DNA of 64,000 nucleotides from Leishmania infantum JPCM5 (Eukaryota > Euglenozoa > Kinetoplastea > Trypanosomatida > Trypanosomatidae), in assembly GCF_000002875.2 (NCBI RefSeq), contig NC_009396.2:501986-565985 (forward strand), written 5' to 3'. The notes under the pieces were generated by a model. It was not told the DNA's origin, searched no databases, and saw only the letters and a list, made by a program, of their open reading frames with translations. Of the stretch, positions 31,453 through 41,829 are shown in pieces. The stretch's first letter is position 1. Each line of letters opens with the position of its first letter. The position numbers and the translations under genes are program-made.

Positions 31453-32772
31453 ATGTTGCATCTAACGTCGGAGCCGCAGAAGAAGAAGGGGCCGGCGGTG
31501 CCCGAGTGCAGCCGCTTTCTCCTTGGTTTGGCGCTGCTCCTCACCATCATCTCCGACGGCGCTATGAACAGCCAGTTCACGGCACTCAGCACTATCATAA
31601 CAGCCAACAGCGACCCAAGCGCCTTGCAGCAGCTGGCCACCTTTGCCGCCATGGAAGACGTTGCGGAAGAGGAACACCTCGATTGGGGTTCCACCGCTCG
31701 ACTTGTGCAAGCGCAGCCGACGTCGCCGGCGAAGCCGCGCAATGCGATGCCGCCGGATCCGACGACGCTAGGCAGCGTCTCTGCTCATGCACACAGCCGG
31801 ACAGACTCGGAGAATATGCTCAGCGATGGTCTCTCCAAGTCGCTCACGGACATCTCCACGAACGGGGTGGTCGGCAACTCGTCTGCTGCCTCGTCGTCTT
31901 CCTCTCGCCGCCGGCCCCATCGCCGTCACCACCGCCGCAGCGGCACCGTGTCTGACGTGCCGTCCAAGGATGATGCTACTGCGGCGCTGAGCGCGTCCCG
32001 CCCGGTCCACAGCTACCACATGTGGACGCAGTTTCACGTGATGGAGATGGCGTACAGCACCGGCTCAAACAACTTTGTCCACATCACAGAGCGCTTCCTG
32101 GAGTACCAGCAGATGTTTCCCATCGTCTACTGCTGTGACGTGAATAAGGTCGACTGCCCGTACGAGGCAGAGCTGTTGGCCTCCCCTAAGGTTGGTCTCG
32201 CAGCCTCCAGCCGGTGGAGTTGCGAGAACTGCGGTAAAAGGCACAACGTCGTCCGTGAGAGCTGCCTACGCTGCCGAGCCCCAGGAATGTATTCGAAACT
32301 GTTCATCGGCCAAGCAGTAAAGGAGGTTGGCTGCACTGAGAGTCTTGTGCGCTTCTTCTACGCCACACACCCGGATATTGTGATCCACCGCGCAGAGTGT
32401 CACCACGACACTGACGCCGACGCCTTGCAGCGCGGCAAAGGGTGTGCTTCCATCTACGTCCGCCGCGAGGACGCCGCGCTTCTCCAGCAGAAACTGCATC
32501 GAAACGCTTTCTTCGATGTGGACAGCGTGACGGAGCAGCTGCTGGTCTACTACGTTTACGCTGAGCAGCAGCAGTGGCTGCATAGCTATGCGCAGCAGCG
32601 CAATGCAGGCATGCGGAAGCGCCCTCTGTTTTTGCCTCTGTCGCCGTTGGTGGTTGAGGAGAGTGCGTCGTCTTCGGCACCGGCGAGGCGTGTCACCGGC
32701 CACGGGCAGGGCCGTCGGCGTCAGAGTATTCCTGACTCCACATCCCTCCCATCCGAACGAGCGGTGCACTGA
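31453..32772 (+). CDS. RanBP2-type zinc-finger protein with RRM-like region
   Basis: A 439-residue protein. Residues 1-185 are mostly low complexity with a Ser/Arg/His-rich basic patch (SSSRRRPHRRHHRRS) and one short hydrophobic stretch near residue 25. Residues about 190-250 look globular. A RanBP2-type zinc finger follows at about 255-275 (W-S-C-x2-C-x10-C-x2-C). Directly after it, residues about 282-355 (SKLFIGQAVKEVGCTESLVRF ... GCASIYVRREDAALLQQKLH) resemble a divergent RRM, with an RNP2-like first strand and RNP1-like SIYV. The pairing suggests an RNA-binding protein, which is important in trypanosomatids because they regulate after transcription; that is inference. The tail is basic and Ser-rich. 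Confidence 0.7.
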   Translation: MLHLTSEPQKKKGPAVPECSRFLLGLALLLTIISDGAMNSQFTALSTIITANSDPSALQQLATFAAMEDVAEEEHLDWGSTARLVQAQPTSPAKPRNAMPPDPTTLGSVSAHAHSRTDSENMLSDGLSKSLTDISTNGVVGNSSAASSSSSRRRPHRRHHRRSGTVSDVPSKDDATAALSASRPVHSYHMWTQFHVMEMAYSTGSNNFVHITERFLEYQQMFPIVYCCDVNKVDCPYEAELLASPKVGLAASSRWSCENCGKRHNVVRESCLRCRAPGMYSKLFIGQAVKEVGCTESLVRFFYATHPDIVIHRAECHHDTDADALQRGKGCASIYVRREDAALLQQKLHRNAFFDVDSVTEQLLVYYVYAEQQQWLHSYAQQRNAGMRKRPLFLPLSPLVVEESASSSAPARRVTGHGQGRRRQSIPDSTSLPSERAVH

Positions 32773-34058
32773 AAAGAGCGATCAAAACGCGGCGAACCCA
32801 TCATGTCTCGGCACTGGTACAAGCTGACAGAGAGTCACACCCGCCCGAGTCGGAGGTCGGCGGTGGCTGCGGCATTCACAACGTAAGTGCGGAGGCAAAC
32901 GGAAGAGGCGCAATGGGATCTGTGTGCGCAGAGAGTGAATAGATGGCGTGGACTGTTACAGTGAATGCATGAGAAGGAGGGGCAATCGTGGCGTCATTCG
33001 CCCCTGAGCATACCTTGAAATTTGTGGAATAGGCCGGTAGCCACTGACGACGAGGAGAGTCCGTTGTATCAACGGCTGATGCCGCTGCTGTCCTTTCCGT
33101 GCCCGTTCCCCCAACCCTCCGTTCCCCCATCAAGTGTGCATATACCCACGTCTTGTCGCTCGTCTCGCGTGTTTCCTCTGCCCCCCCCCTCCCCTCCCCT
33201 CTTTGCACGCGCACCCCGCTTTCTCCCTCTGAGGAGGAGGGCGGGTAGTATGCTGACAGACCTTGTCCCCTGCCAATGCCGAGCTACTACTGGTTCTGAC
33301 ATGGCGTCAGGTACCTACGACACGGTGAACCCACATGCATTGCTGCTGGTGCCGGCGCTGAGCTCGCGCATGTTGTTTCGTCGGAGCGACCTGCGACACT
33401 GAACACGCTTGTACTATCCAGGTGACGGGCAGAGTGCCCGATTGACTCAAACGTATCGCAGCCGGCCCTTACACGGGGTATTAGTGTGGGGAGAGGCTGA
33501 GGCCACTGCGCGGGGATGCAGAACGTGGAGGTTGGCATGGAGGGGGAGCGGCTGTGAGGCGACCTGTAGAGCGAGTATTTAGAGTTTGGGGCTGAGGCCA
33601 TACTCGAGTGACGGAGTCGGCGAAGTTCCGTGACGCGTGCGTTTGCGACTGCTTCGCATCACGCGATGGACCTCTTACCGTGCCGGGGTTGGCGAAGAGT
33701 AAAGACGGTGGTGTTGAGCGTTTGATTTTATGTTATGGGGCAGCAAAACGGACGCGTTGACGAGCCAGAAGCGAATACTGTGCGCTGCCCTAGCGTGTGC
33801 GTCTGCTGATGTTGTGGCTCGTTTTCCCTCTCCCTCTCTCCCCCCAATCGGCTCTCCGTTCTCTGCACTGGTGTCGGTTTGACGGGGGCGTCTGTAGCGG
33901 TCTTCGCATTACCACTATGATTCGTCGCGCACGTACTGGTTTGTGGTCGCTTGGCCAATTCGAGTTTTATTTTACGGTGTTTTCCCGTAGCTTGTTCTGT
34001 CTTCTTCTTCCCTCCTAGCTATCGCTATACGTGTCCATGAATGCGTATATGCGGCTAT

Positions 34059-34124
34059 GCATATATATCTACATGTATATATATATACACGTACATAAAT
34101 GTAGATGTATATATATATATATGC
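34059..34124. repeat. AT-rich imperfect inverted repeat
   Basis: The left arm starts GCATATATATCTACA and the right arm ends TGTAGATG plus a TA run plus GC, so the two ends pair with a bulge and an internal AT loop. A GT dinucleotide run follows to about 34139. Confidence 0.7.
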
Positions 34125-35542
34125 TTGTGTGTGTGTGTGATCCCTCTTTTTTGTTCCTTTTCGAATACCCTTTATCTTTCAAAATGGTTTCTTCTCTTGT
34201 GCTAATCTGGCTTCGCCCTCGTTACGGTGAGCACGCGCACGCGCACAGGCACAGACGGGCACAATGCCGCTGTTCTCTCATATCCCATCTGCGCTTATGT
34301 AATGCGCGAAGGGATTCGCTCCCTGAGTAGGTGCCGCACGAAAAAAATGTGCTCTTCATGCAGCGCAACACGCTCCCCCCCTGTCATGTGCTGCGGGCCC
34401 CTTGTCTCCGCTTCCTCAGCTTCAAGAGTGCGCACACTACCTTTCCTCGTTCAGCACCTCTTGCCACCAGACGTTCAGCTGCACCCCCACCTCCATTCAA
34501 GTCCGCTGTGAGCCCTGCTCAGGCGGCATTTCTTTGCTCGTTGTTGATGTAAGCAGGAAAAGACGACTTCCGGTGACTGCAGCTCTTCTTGGGCCACATC
34601 CGGTGGCTGGCTCGCCAATGTAGCCTAACACAGTGGCTTAGGAGGAACACAGAGGCCGATATTGCCGAGCGAAGGAGTTGCGTGGCTTTGCGTGCCTCTG
34701 AGTTTCTGATGGGGCATGCATGCTGGAAGCAGACTCGACGGACGAGCAGCAAGAACACGCTATTCCGTCGTAGTGGGCCAAGACGCTGAAATGGGGAGGG
34801 GTTATTCCACAGCGAAGGACGACGATCCATCCCTGAGCAAGTCCTTCCCCCTTTCCTCCCACGTGCGTTCCGCCCACGACCTGCCTCCGCTTGTGTGTCC
34901 CCGTGTGCGCGCCTCTGCGTATGTCTCTCTCCTTTTATCGTGGTGTGCACGGAGCAGCACCGATATCGCGGTCTGTAGGGAACACAGGGGCGTACAAGAG
35001 TGAGTGCAGAGAAGCGACGTCCTCCAGGTCTTCGTAGCCGGCTAAGTATCCCTCCGTTTGCATGCTTGGTGACCGATAAGGGGGCGATAAAGGAGAAGGT
35101 CGAAATAAGCGAACAGCAAATATCACCGTGCGGTGGTACTGGAGACGCACCAGCACATGCCGCTGAACAGGCGCTCCTCAACGGCTCATAAAGACTCGTA
35201 GTGTCTCTCTTCCTGCGAAGCCGGCTATTGGGCTTCGTTGACGAGAATCGTCTTCTCGAGCGCTGAGCACGGGCTATGACTTGATGGCATGTGCTCACCC
35301 CTTCCCTCATGTACCTCGCGGCCGTATTCACACGGGCACGGCGTTGGTGGTAGAGGCGTCGCCTTGACATGACGATGGCTGTCCCTACGCCACCATCTCT
35401 CTCTGTCTCTATTTTCCATCGCTCTGTGACTTAACTCACGGTTGTCCGCGTGTGTGTGTGTCGAACTGGCCGATCGACGCTTCTGCCTTTGCGTCTGCCA
35501 TTGCAACGGACTGGCACGCGCCTTTACCCCCTCCCCCCTCGT

Positions 35543-35579
35543 CACACACACACACACACAAACACACACACGCACACAT
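35543..35579. repeat. CA microsatellite
   Basis: An interrupted CA dinucleotide run in the leader region of the PRMT gene. Confidence 0.8.
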
Positions 35580-35715
35580 ACTTGCGTGGTGCCCTGCGCA
35601 TCGCTTGTATTGGATGCGCCCAGCATCGTGCACCTATCGCATGCGAACATCACAGCGTCTTCACCGCTGCCAATTATTGCTGCCCAATAAGTCGCGAGCA
35701 TTACGTGCGTTCCAG

Positions 35716-36747
35716 ATGTCCTCGGCACAACAGTGTGAGGAGGCCGCGGCGGAGGGGACCGTGGTGAAGACAACGGCTAACAAGGATTACTACTTCGACT
35801 CCTACAGTCACTATGGCATTCACATGGAGATGCTGAAAGACTACCACCGCACGACGGCCTATCGCGATGCGATCTGGCGTAATGCGTACATGTTCAAGAA
35901 CAAGGTCGTCCTTGACGTTGGCTGCGGTACTGGTATTCTCTCCATGTTTGCTGCCCGCGCGGGTGCGCGCAAGGTCATCGGCATTGACTGCAGCAATGTG
36001 GCGGTCCAGGCGCGCCGAATTGTGCAGGACAACAGCTTCAGCGACGTCATCACCATTATCCAAGGCAAGGTCGAGGAGCTGGACCTGGATGAGAAGGTGG
36101 ACATTATCATTAGCGAGTGGATGGGCTACTTCCTCCTGTACGAGTCCATGCTGAACACAGTTCTCTACGCGCGTGACCGCTGGGGTACGCCAGATGTGAA
36201 GATTCTGCCGAACAGCGCCAACATGTACGCATGCGGCATCACCGACCCACAGTACATCGAGCAGAAGTTCGACATCTGGAAGAACGTGAATGGACTCGAC
36301 TTTTCCTACTTCAAGCGCCTCAGCTACATTGAGCCCCTCATCGACACCGTCGACCCGGAGCAGATCATCACCGACATTGTCCCTTTCTTCTCCTTCGACA
36401 TCAACAAGGTGACGGAGGCAGAGTTGTCCTTCACGAGAACCTTCGCACTGGAGGCGAAGCAGGGCGACTTTGTGCACGCCATCTCGGTCCACTTCGACAC
36501 CCCATTCCACGCAGGCCATGATCCAGTGGTGCTGAACACGTCGCCAATGGTGCCGCCCACACACTGGCGGCAGACCGTGCTCTACATTTTCCATCCGCTA
36601 ATCATGAAGCGGGGCGAGAAGGCGAACTTCACGATAAAGTGTGTGCCGAACCCGGGAAATCCGCGGGACCTAGACATTTCTCTGCGCATCGACTTCGATG
36701 GTGAGCTGCAGGCGTGCCACTACGACCAAGACTTCCGCCTCCGGTGA
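35716..36747 (+). CDS. PRMT1: Protein arginine methyltransferase, type I (PRMT1-like)
   Basis: A 343-residue enzyme that transfers methyl groups from S-adenosylmethionine to arginine in proteins, often RNA-binding proteins. It starts with the N-terminal YFDSYSHYGIHMEMLKD block of PRMT1, followed by motif I VLDVGCGTGILS (about residues 66-77), GIDCSNV (post-I acidic residue), the double-E loop SEWMGYFLLYESM (about 132-144, both Glu present) and the THW loop (about 282). Length and motif spacing match PRMT1 throughout and no domain is added. The ATG is directly preceded by TTCCAG; an in-frame ATG at 35641 would add 25 residues. Mainly cytosolic and nuclear in other organisms. From memory, L. 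major PRMT1 lies near the end of chromosome 12, in line with this location. Confidence 0.95.
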   Translation: MSSAQQCEEAAAEGTVVKTTANKDYYFDSYSHYGIHMEMLKDYHRTTAYRDAIWRNAYMFKNKVVLDVGCGTGILSMFAARAGARKVIGIDCSNVAVQARRIVQDNSFSDVITIIQGKVEELDLDEKVDIIISEWMGYFLLYESMLNTVLYARDRWGTPDVKILPNSANMYACGITDPQYIEQKFDIWKNVNGLDFSYFKRLSYIEPLIDTVDPEQIITDIVPFFSFDINKVTEAELSFTRTFALEAKQGDFVHAISVHFDTPFHAGHDPVVLNTSPMVPPTHWRQTVLYIFHPLIMKRGEKANFTIKCVPNPGNPRDLDISLRIDFDGELQACHYDQDFRLR

Positions 36748-38236
36748 AGACGCCAGTGATGGAAAGGCGCTAAAAAAGCCTGACGAGGTCAAAGGAGAAT
36801 CAGGCAGAGGGAGGTGGGGCGCAGCGCGTGTACTCGAAGTGCGGCCTTGCCTGGATACGACTGCATGCAGTCATATACATGAGTATGTGAGCTGTGTCTG
36901 CTCTCGGATCAGCAAGATGGAGAACAGTTGTGGGCGGAAAGAGCACGCGAGCCATTGGAGAGAATCCTACGTGCACAGGAAACTGTGTCGCCCACCGATG
37001 TAGGCCTCTGAGATTACGGTTCTGCACGGACGTTCACCAGTGGAAGGGCTCGCTTATGGAGCGCCGAGAGATCATGGATGGCGCCCCCGCTACCGTAACA
37101 CTCACGATTATCACTCCTGAAAAAAAGAAAGGAAACATGTGAGTTTCCCGACAGCGACCTTGTTAAGCCCTCCGTGACCGTGGGGGCAGTAGCCCCCACG
37201 ATCTCTCCTTCCTCCACCTCTTCCCCGCGGGGCTGTGTGTGTCTTGCGGTTTTGCATAAGTCTGTGCTTAAGACATACAGGACACTTTAACGCTTGTCAT
37301 CTTGCCAGCCCACGTTCGGCGCTGCGCACGTAACGTTGTGTGCCTGCCGTTCGCTGCGGCCAGCAAAAATGGCGAGGTAAGAGAGAAAAGCGCAACTAAT
37401 CTGCCAGACAGCTTCCGTCGAGCTTTGGGAAGGGAGAGTGAGGAAGAGGGGTGGCGGCTGGACGCGCGTGGCCGTTGCTCTCCTGCCCGTCGGAAAGACA
37501 GCGGACGGACGGTAGCGCGACGCGAGTTTCACCACGAATCCGTGTGAGGTGAACCTCCGTGACGCTGCACATGTGTCCGTGATAGGGTATAAAGATGCGA
37601 GTTTGACTTGTGAGTTGGGTTTGCTCGTTCTGCCTCTCCATATCCCTTCGCAAGCATGGCTGGGTTTCCTTGTACACCTACTCTCCCTGCACCTGCCAAG
37701 CAAGTCATGATGGCGGATTGTATCTGATGGGCCATGCTGATGTATGAGCGATCCGATGGTAAGCTAACTCTAAAGTGCAGACAAACATCACCAAGTGGCG
37801 TAAACATGTAGTGTAAGCATACCCGCACTCTGCACGCGTGTGCGCGCGTATGTGAGTGTGGAGTCGGAAAGCGCACCGGCAAACTTGAGCCGAGCGTCCA
37901 GCTGTAGTGGCCGTCTCCGTTTCACTTCCTGCGTTGGCGGCTGATGTATGGCCCAACAACTGGGTGCGCGTGCGCTGGATGTGGAGGCAGTGCTGCTTCG
38001 CTGGGGACCAACATGCTTGCCCTTCGTGATTCCCGCGAACGAGGGGTGCCGTCTCTCCAAGTCAACGTGCTCTGCTGACGTACTCCGTACGACCTTTGTA
38101 TGCCCTCGCTCGTAGTTGCCTCGACACGCGCACTTCCACCCGCCGCAGCCGCGGTGAACCCGCCTCTCTTCCGAAAACGCCGTGGTAGAACCTGCACATC
38201 AAGGCACACACAGGCGTAGCCAGATCATTTTTTATC
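36748..38236. other. Spacer with a perfect stem-loop
   Basis: No gene recognised. It contains the stem-loop at 37179-37200, about 430 nt past the PRMT stop. Short frames here are not protein-like. Confidence 0.6.
37179..37200 (+). other. Perfect 9-bp stem with 4-base loop
   Basis: CGTGGGGGC, loop AGTA, then GCCCCCACG. All nine pairs are Watson-Crick, mostly G-C. It lies in the probable 3' UTR of the PRMT mRNA. Confidence 0.8.
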
Positions 38237-40156
38237 ATGCGCAAGCCCTCGTTACAGCAGGGCACTCGCAAACCGTCGCGATCCCCGGCGGGTCCCCGCG
38301 GTATCCCTCCGGTGGTGCGCCAGGCACCCCTTTCAAGCGACCTCGACACACCGCCGCCACCGTCACGGCGTCTGCGCAGCCGCAGCAGCCTGCTTGAAAC
38401 AACACCCTCGCCGCCGTCGCTCCCGCTGACAAGCGAGATCTGCATCAACGTGGTAGCTGCGCAGCCTTGTTTGCGCAGTAAGCCAGTCTTTCAGCGGCGC
38501 ACCGCGTTGTCCGTGTGCAAGACCAGCGCTGTAGCGCTAGTCCCTCCGCAAACAAGCCGTGTGCTGAGCAGGAGCGAGGCTCGCCGGCGCAGGGAACACG
38601 TGCCGAAAGGGCACCCCGGAAGCCACTCCGCAGACGCGATGGCGCTGCGACGTCCAAAGGTGCGCAGTTCCGGTTGCGTAGTCAGCTCCGCGCGGCCAGC
38701 TGCGATTACCACCGATGAGCCTATTGCATCGCAGTCCTCATTGCGGATTTCACCAGACAGCTCCGCGAGCGAGTACGCGGGCGTGACAACCCACCACGGG
38801 CCGCGGCGCCAACTCGAGGCCTTTGACCGCTCAGCTGTGCCGACGCTGGTGCTCTCCCCCGTTTCAGAAGCGGTGTCTGCGTCGTTCTCCCCGCATACGC
38901 CGCTGTTTGCACGAGAGGAAGGGGCACCGCCGATGCCGAGGGTCGCCGCTGCAGATGGCCCACCAATGAGCGGCCGGGCAACCGTCACTGCCTTGTTCAC
39001 GCTCCCACAGACGCTAAACATGACGCACTCATCTACTCTGTCAAGTTTGCGCGAAGCTGCACCGACCACTGTGGAGGCAGCGCCTCTAGTCCACTTGGCA
39101 CCGCTTCTCGAGTCGCGCTGCACGACCTCCTCGGGTCAGCAAAATGAGGAGCGCACAGCCGGGCACCCGTCCGCGTCGCACCATTTGACTCGCCCCAGTG
39201 CGATTGATGACTCGACAACTTCCTTCGCCTCCTTGTGGAGCCCTCCCATGCCGCCGATCGCCGTAAACAGACAATCGACCCCATCCGTGCCGAGTATCAC
39301 CGGCACCCCGGGCTATCCCACGATGATGGACACCGCTTTCCCTCCGCCAGCGGGCAGCCACGTGGCCTGGTTGCCTGCCACCAACGCCCGGGACTTATTA
39401 GAATGCGCTCCCACGTCGTATCCCGAGTCATCTCCAAGCGAGCTGCAACCCCTCAACATGCCACCACTAATGGAAGGTGACGGCTCTCATCACCGCCATA
39501 GTTGCATGGCACCAGCGTCGCAGGGAACGGAGAGCAACAATGCCACACCTGCACAAGTCAAGTCGTGTCCGCTCGGTACACCGCCGCTGTCCCACAACCC
39601 TGTCGCTGAAAATCCATGTAGCACACCACCCACGGCCTCGGCACACGACGTCTCAGATGTGGTGCATATCACGCACCCCCCAGAGCAGCACCGACTGCGT
39701 TCCGTCTTGCCATCGTCAGGGCATGCTGTGAAGGCCTCGATTCCATTGCAGCGCGTCTCAGCGAGCTCCGCCTTGACTCACGGTGCGTCTGTACGTCCAA
39801 CGCTCATGAGGGAGGGCGCGACTTGTGGTGAGGGCGCGAGGGTGACCTTGTCAGGCAGCGATGTCTGCACACCATCTTGTCACTCCGCTCATCGTGCCCG
39901 AACGCTGTGCGCTAGTCCCAGTAGAACGCCCCGCTACCTGAGCAACTCCTCGGACCGCCACAGACCTTTGACGCCTACCATGTCTGCTGCCGGGGCAGGA
40001 AACTCCGTTGCCTCGGCTCTCACCAAATCGCCCGCTGGGACCCTGTCCGCTGAGCTCACTAGGCGTGCAATAAAGGAGCGTCGCCGACGGGAGCTTTACG
40101 CATGGAATGAGCATCTTCGTTTGCAGAACGAGTCCAGCGTGCAGGACGCTGTCTGA
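38237..40156 (+). CDS. Unrecognised Ser/Pro/Thr-rich protein
   Basis: A 639-residue protein I do not recognise. Nearly all of it is low complexity (Ser, Pro, Thr, Ala with scattered Arg and His), without membrane segments or catalytic motifs. Only the C-terminus looks structured: a basic helix, ELTRRAIKERRRRELYAWNE, with conserved-looking aromatic residues, ending at the stop. The ATG (MRKPSLQQGT) starts just after a T-rich spot. Coding is supported by a 640-codon open frame with no stop and by its co-directional place in the array; disordered proteins of this kind are common in trypanosomatids. It may be a phosphorylated scaffold, but nothing in the sequence proves a role. Confidence 0.6.
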   Translation: MRKPSLQQGTRKPSRSPAGPRGIPPVVRQAPLSSDLDTPPPPSRRLRSRSSLLETTPSPPSLPLTSEICINVVAAQPCLRSKPVFQRRTALSVCKTSAVALVPPQTSRVLSRSEARRRREHVPKGHPGSHSADAMALRRPKVRSSGCVVSSARPAAITTDEPIASQSSLRISPDSSASEYAGVTTHHGPRRQLEAFDRSAVPTLVLSPVSEAVSASFSPHTPLFAREEGAPPMPRVAAADGPPMSGRATVTALFTLPQTLNMTHSSTLSSLREAAPTTVEAAPLVHLAPLLESRCTTSSGQQNEERTAGHPSASHHLTRPSAIDDSTTSFASLWSPPMPPIAVNRQSTPSVPSITGTPGYPTMMDTAFPPPAGSHVAWLPATNARDLLECAPTSYPESSPSELQPLNMPPLMEGDGSHHRHSCMAPASQGTESNNATPAQVKSCPLGTPPLSHNPVAENPCSTPPTASAHDVSDVVHITHPPEQHRLRSVLPSSGHAVKASIPLQRVSASSALTHGASVRPTLMREGATCGEGARVTLSGSDVCTPSCHSAHRARTLCASPSRTPRYLSNSSDRHRPLTPTMSAAGAGNSVASALTKSPAGTLSAELTRRAIKERRRRELYAWNEHLRLQNESSVQDAV

Positions 40157-40514
40157 CACATACACATATGAGTATGTTTCGCATCATCCGCTCGGGTAGG
40201 GGGGGTGGCTGTGCTTCGCTGCGTTGATGCCCTTTCTCTCTTACCCTCTCCCTCTTGTCAGAGCGCTGGCCACGCCATCCTCCTTTGCTGCAACCCTTTA
40301 GTCTGAGTACTCGGTGACTGTTTCTCTCTCTGTGTCTCTGTCTATGTGTCTCCGCACGAGTCTGCACCTTCATCCCTTCGACCCCTCCGATCCACTCCCC
40401 CCCCCACATACACTTCTTACAACTTGCGATGTGAACCCATGACACTCAACTCGATGGACCCCAGCCCCAGTGTAACTGAGAACGAAGAGAAATTCTGTTC
40501 CAGAGATGCACATG

Positions 40515-40541
40515 GGCCGTCAAGAACCGCTACCGACGGCC
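40515..40541 (+). other. 7-bp perfect stem with 13-base loop
   Basis: GGCCGTC pairs with GACGGCC across a 13-base loop in the spacer 3' of the Ser/Pro-rich gene. Confidence 0.6.
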
Positions 40542-40871
40542 TTAGTGCCGTGTTGCACATGCGGGCGTCGCAGCCTTGCACCTGCCCCTTGTTCGGCTTA
40601 ACCATCACACACGCCCATGACGGTCATGACAGCATCGAGGCTTGTCGGCGACCCACACAGCGGCGGCGCACGTCTCTAGGCTTGGCTGATTCGCCCGGTG
40701 CACTCTTCCGCCTATTCATCCACCGCTCGGCTCCTTTGTTTCGTTTTCATTCTTATTTTTGCTCCAACACTCCGCTTCCTCCTCCGAGGCAGGGGCACCG
40801 CACCGCAGCGCGTGCCAAACCCAGGGCTCACCAAGCTCGCACTTTCCGTATCCGCGTCTCTCTGTTTTCCG

Positions 40872-40895
40872 TTTTTTTTTTTGTGCCGCTCTCAG
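40872..40895 (+). promoter_or_regulatory. Candidate trans-splice acceptor for the 213-residue gene
   Basis: Eleven T (40872-40882), then GTGCCGCTCTCAG with AG at 40894-40895, 292 nt upstream of the ATG at 41188. Confidence 0.45.
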
Positions 40896-41187
40896 CAGCG
40901 CTCTCCCGCTGGACCCCGCCGTGACAGAGCATCGACCGAATTGCCTTCCGCAAGGAGGCAGCCGCTGATCGTAACACCTTTGGTGAGATGTGTAGGACCT
41001 TGTCGTGAACTCTCTAAAGACTGCTCCCTACAGCGCTGGTGCCAGATCACCTTCTCTTCTGGTTTGTTGCTCGACGCTTAGTCGCCTTTCCGCCTCCCCC
41101 CTCTCTGCTCCCGCCCCTTTAGCGGGTTGATACGCCACTGTCGCAGTTGGACTGTCCGCTGTTTTGCTTGATAGGACGGCTGTGCCT

Positions 41188-41829
41188 ATGGAGGGGCTCC
41201 CGGTAAAAAAAGAGGCACACAAGGAGCTGCGGCAAGCCGTGGCGCCTGCGTCTGTACTTCTTCCCGATTCAGCAGCTTACAACGCGGATGCCGACAGAGA
41301 TGCCGATGCCATCGAGATCGCTGACGTTGACATCAAAGACCCCTTCCCCGCCGGAGCAGACGGCCGTGAAGTGCTCGTGGGAATACCGGGCGTCTTGAGG
41401 GGCGGAGAAGAGATGCCGCCATGCATGTCAGCGCCGTACATGGAGGCACTGCTCAACACAGACCCCCGCATATCCTTTGATGCGCTGCACATCGGGGCCC
41501 TTCGCGCCATCGAGGAGCGGGAGGAGATGAACCGCCCTCACGAGGACTACATCTCGTGGTGTATCCCTCCCACCGAGTTTGTGGAGCACCCGGCGAACGG
41601 AAGGGTGCCCTTCTTCACGGTGCCGTTAATGCACCCGGTGGTGCGCACTCGACCACCGCTCGATCGAGGCGATCGCGAGGTGGATGAGCTCCTTTCTCAC
41701 CCCACCAGAGAGGCTCTGACTACTGCCATCGGAGCCGACATGCTGGAGCACCTACGCTTCAGCCGCAACACTGAAGTAATGCGACGACGGCGCTCAAAAC
41801 GGGCGGCAGCGGTCGGAGGCAAGGGTTAA
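41188..41829 (+). CDS. Unrecognised small protein
   Basis: A 213-residue protein I do not recognise. The frame opens upstream at a TTG, so 41188 (MEGLPVKKEAHKE) is the first ATG. The composition is protein-like, not spacer-like: acidic N-terminal third, central EEREEMNRPHEDYISWCIPP with conserved-looking Trp, Cys and Pro, then VPFFTVPLMHPVVRTRPPLD, and a basic tail (RRRRSKRAAA). No membrane segment or enzyme motif is seen. The compact Pro/aromatic blocks suggest a subunit or assembly factor of a larger complex, perhaps organellar, but this is a guess. Confidence 0.65.
   Translation: MEGLPVKKEAHKELRQAVAPASVLLPDSAAYNADADRDADAIEIADVDIKDPFPAGADGREVLVGIPGVLRGGEEMPPCMSAPYMEALLNTDPRISFDALHIGALRAIEEREEMNRPHEDYISWCIPPTEFVEHPANGRVPFFTVPLMHPVVRTRPPLDRGDREVDELLSHPTREALTTAIGADMLEHLRFSRNTEVMRRRRSKRAAAVGGKG

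Larger units (their letters stand above)
32773..35715. other. Longest spacer (2.9 kb) with AT hairpin and CA repeat
   Basis: No gene accepted. It holds an AT-rich imperfect inverted repeat (34059-34124) running into a GT repeat, and a CA repeat (about 35544-35579). It is much longer than most spacers here, so it may contain a degenerate SIDER-type element, which I cannot recognise by eye, or a lost gene. A 283-codon frame on the minus strand (34519-35370) lacks domain features. Confidence 0.5.
40157..41187. other. Spacer with hairpin and splice signal
   Basis: No gene accepted. It contains a 7-bp hairpin (40515-40541) and a T11 run with downstream AG. Confidence 0.55.

Noticed and set aside
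34519..35370. 283-codon minus-strand open frame
   Set aside because: Arg/Ser/Cys-rich with no domain; opposite to the direction of the array and not supported by anything else.
40439..40924. Small protein from ATG 40439
   Set aside because: The N-terminal 60 residues are not low complexity, but the rest runs through the T11 splice tract and spacer; no domain.
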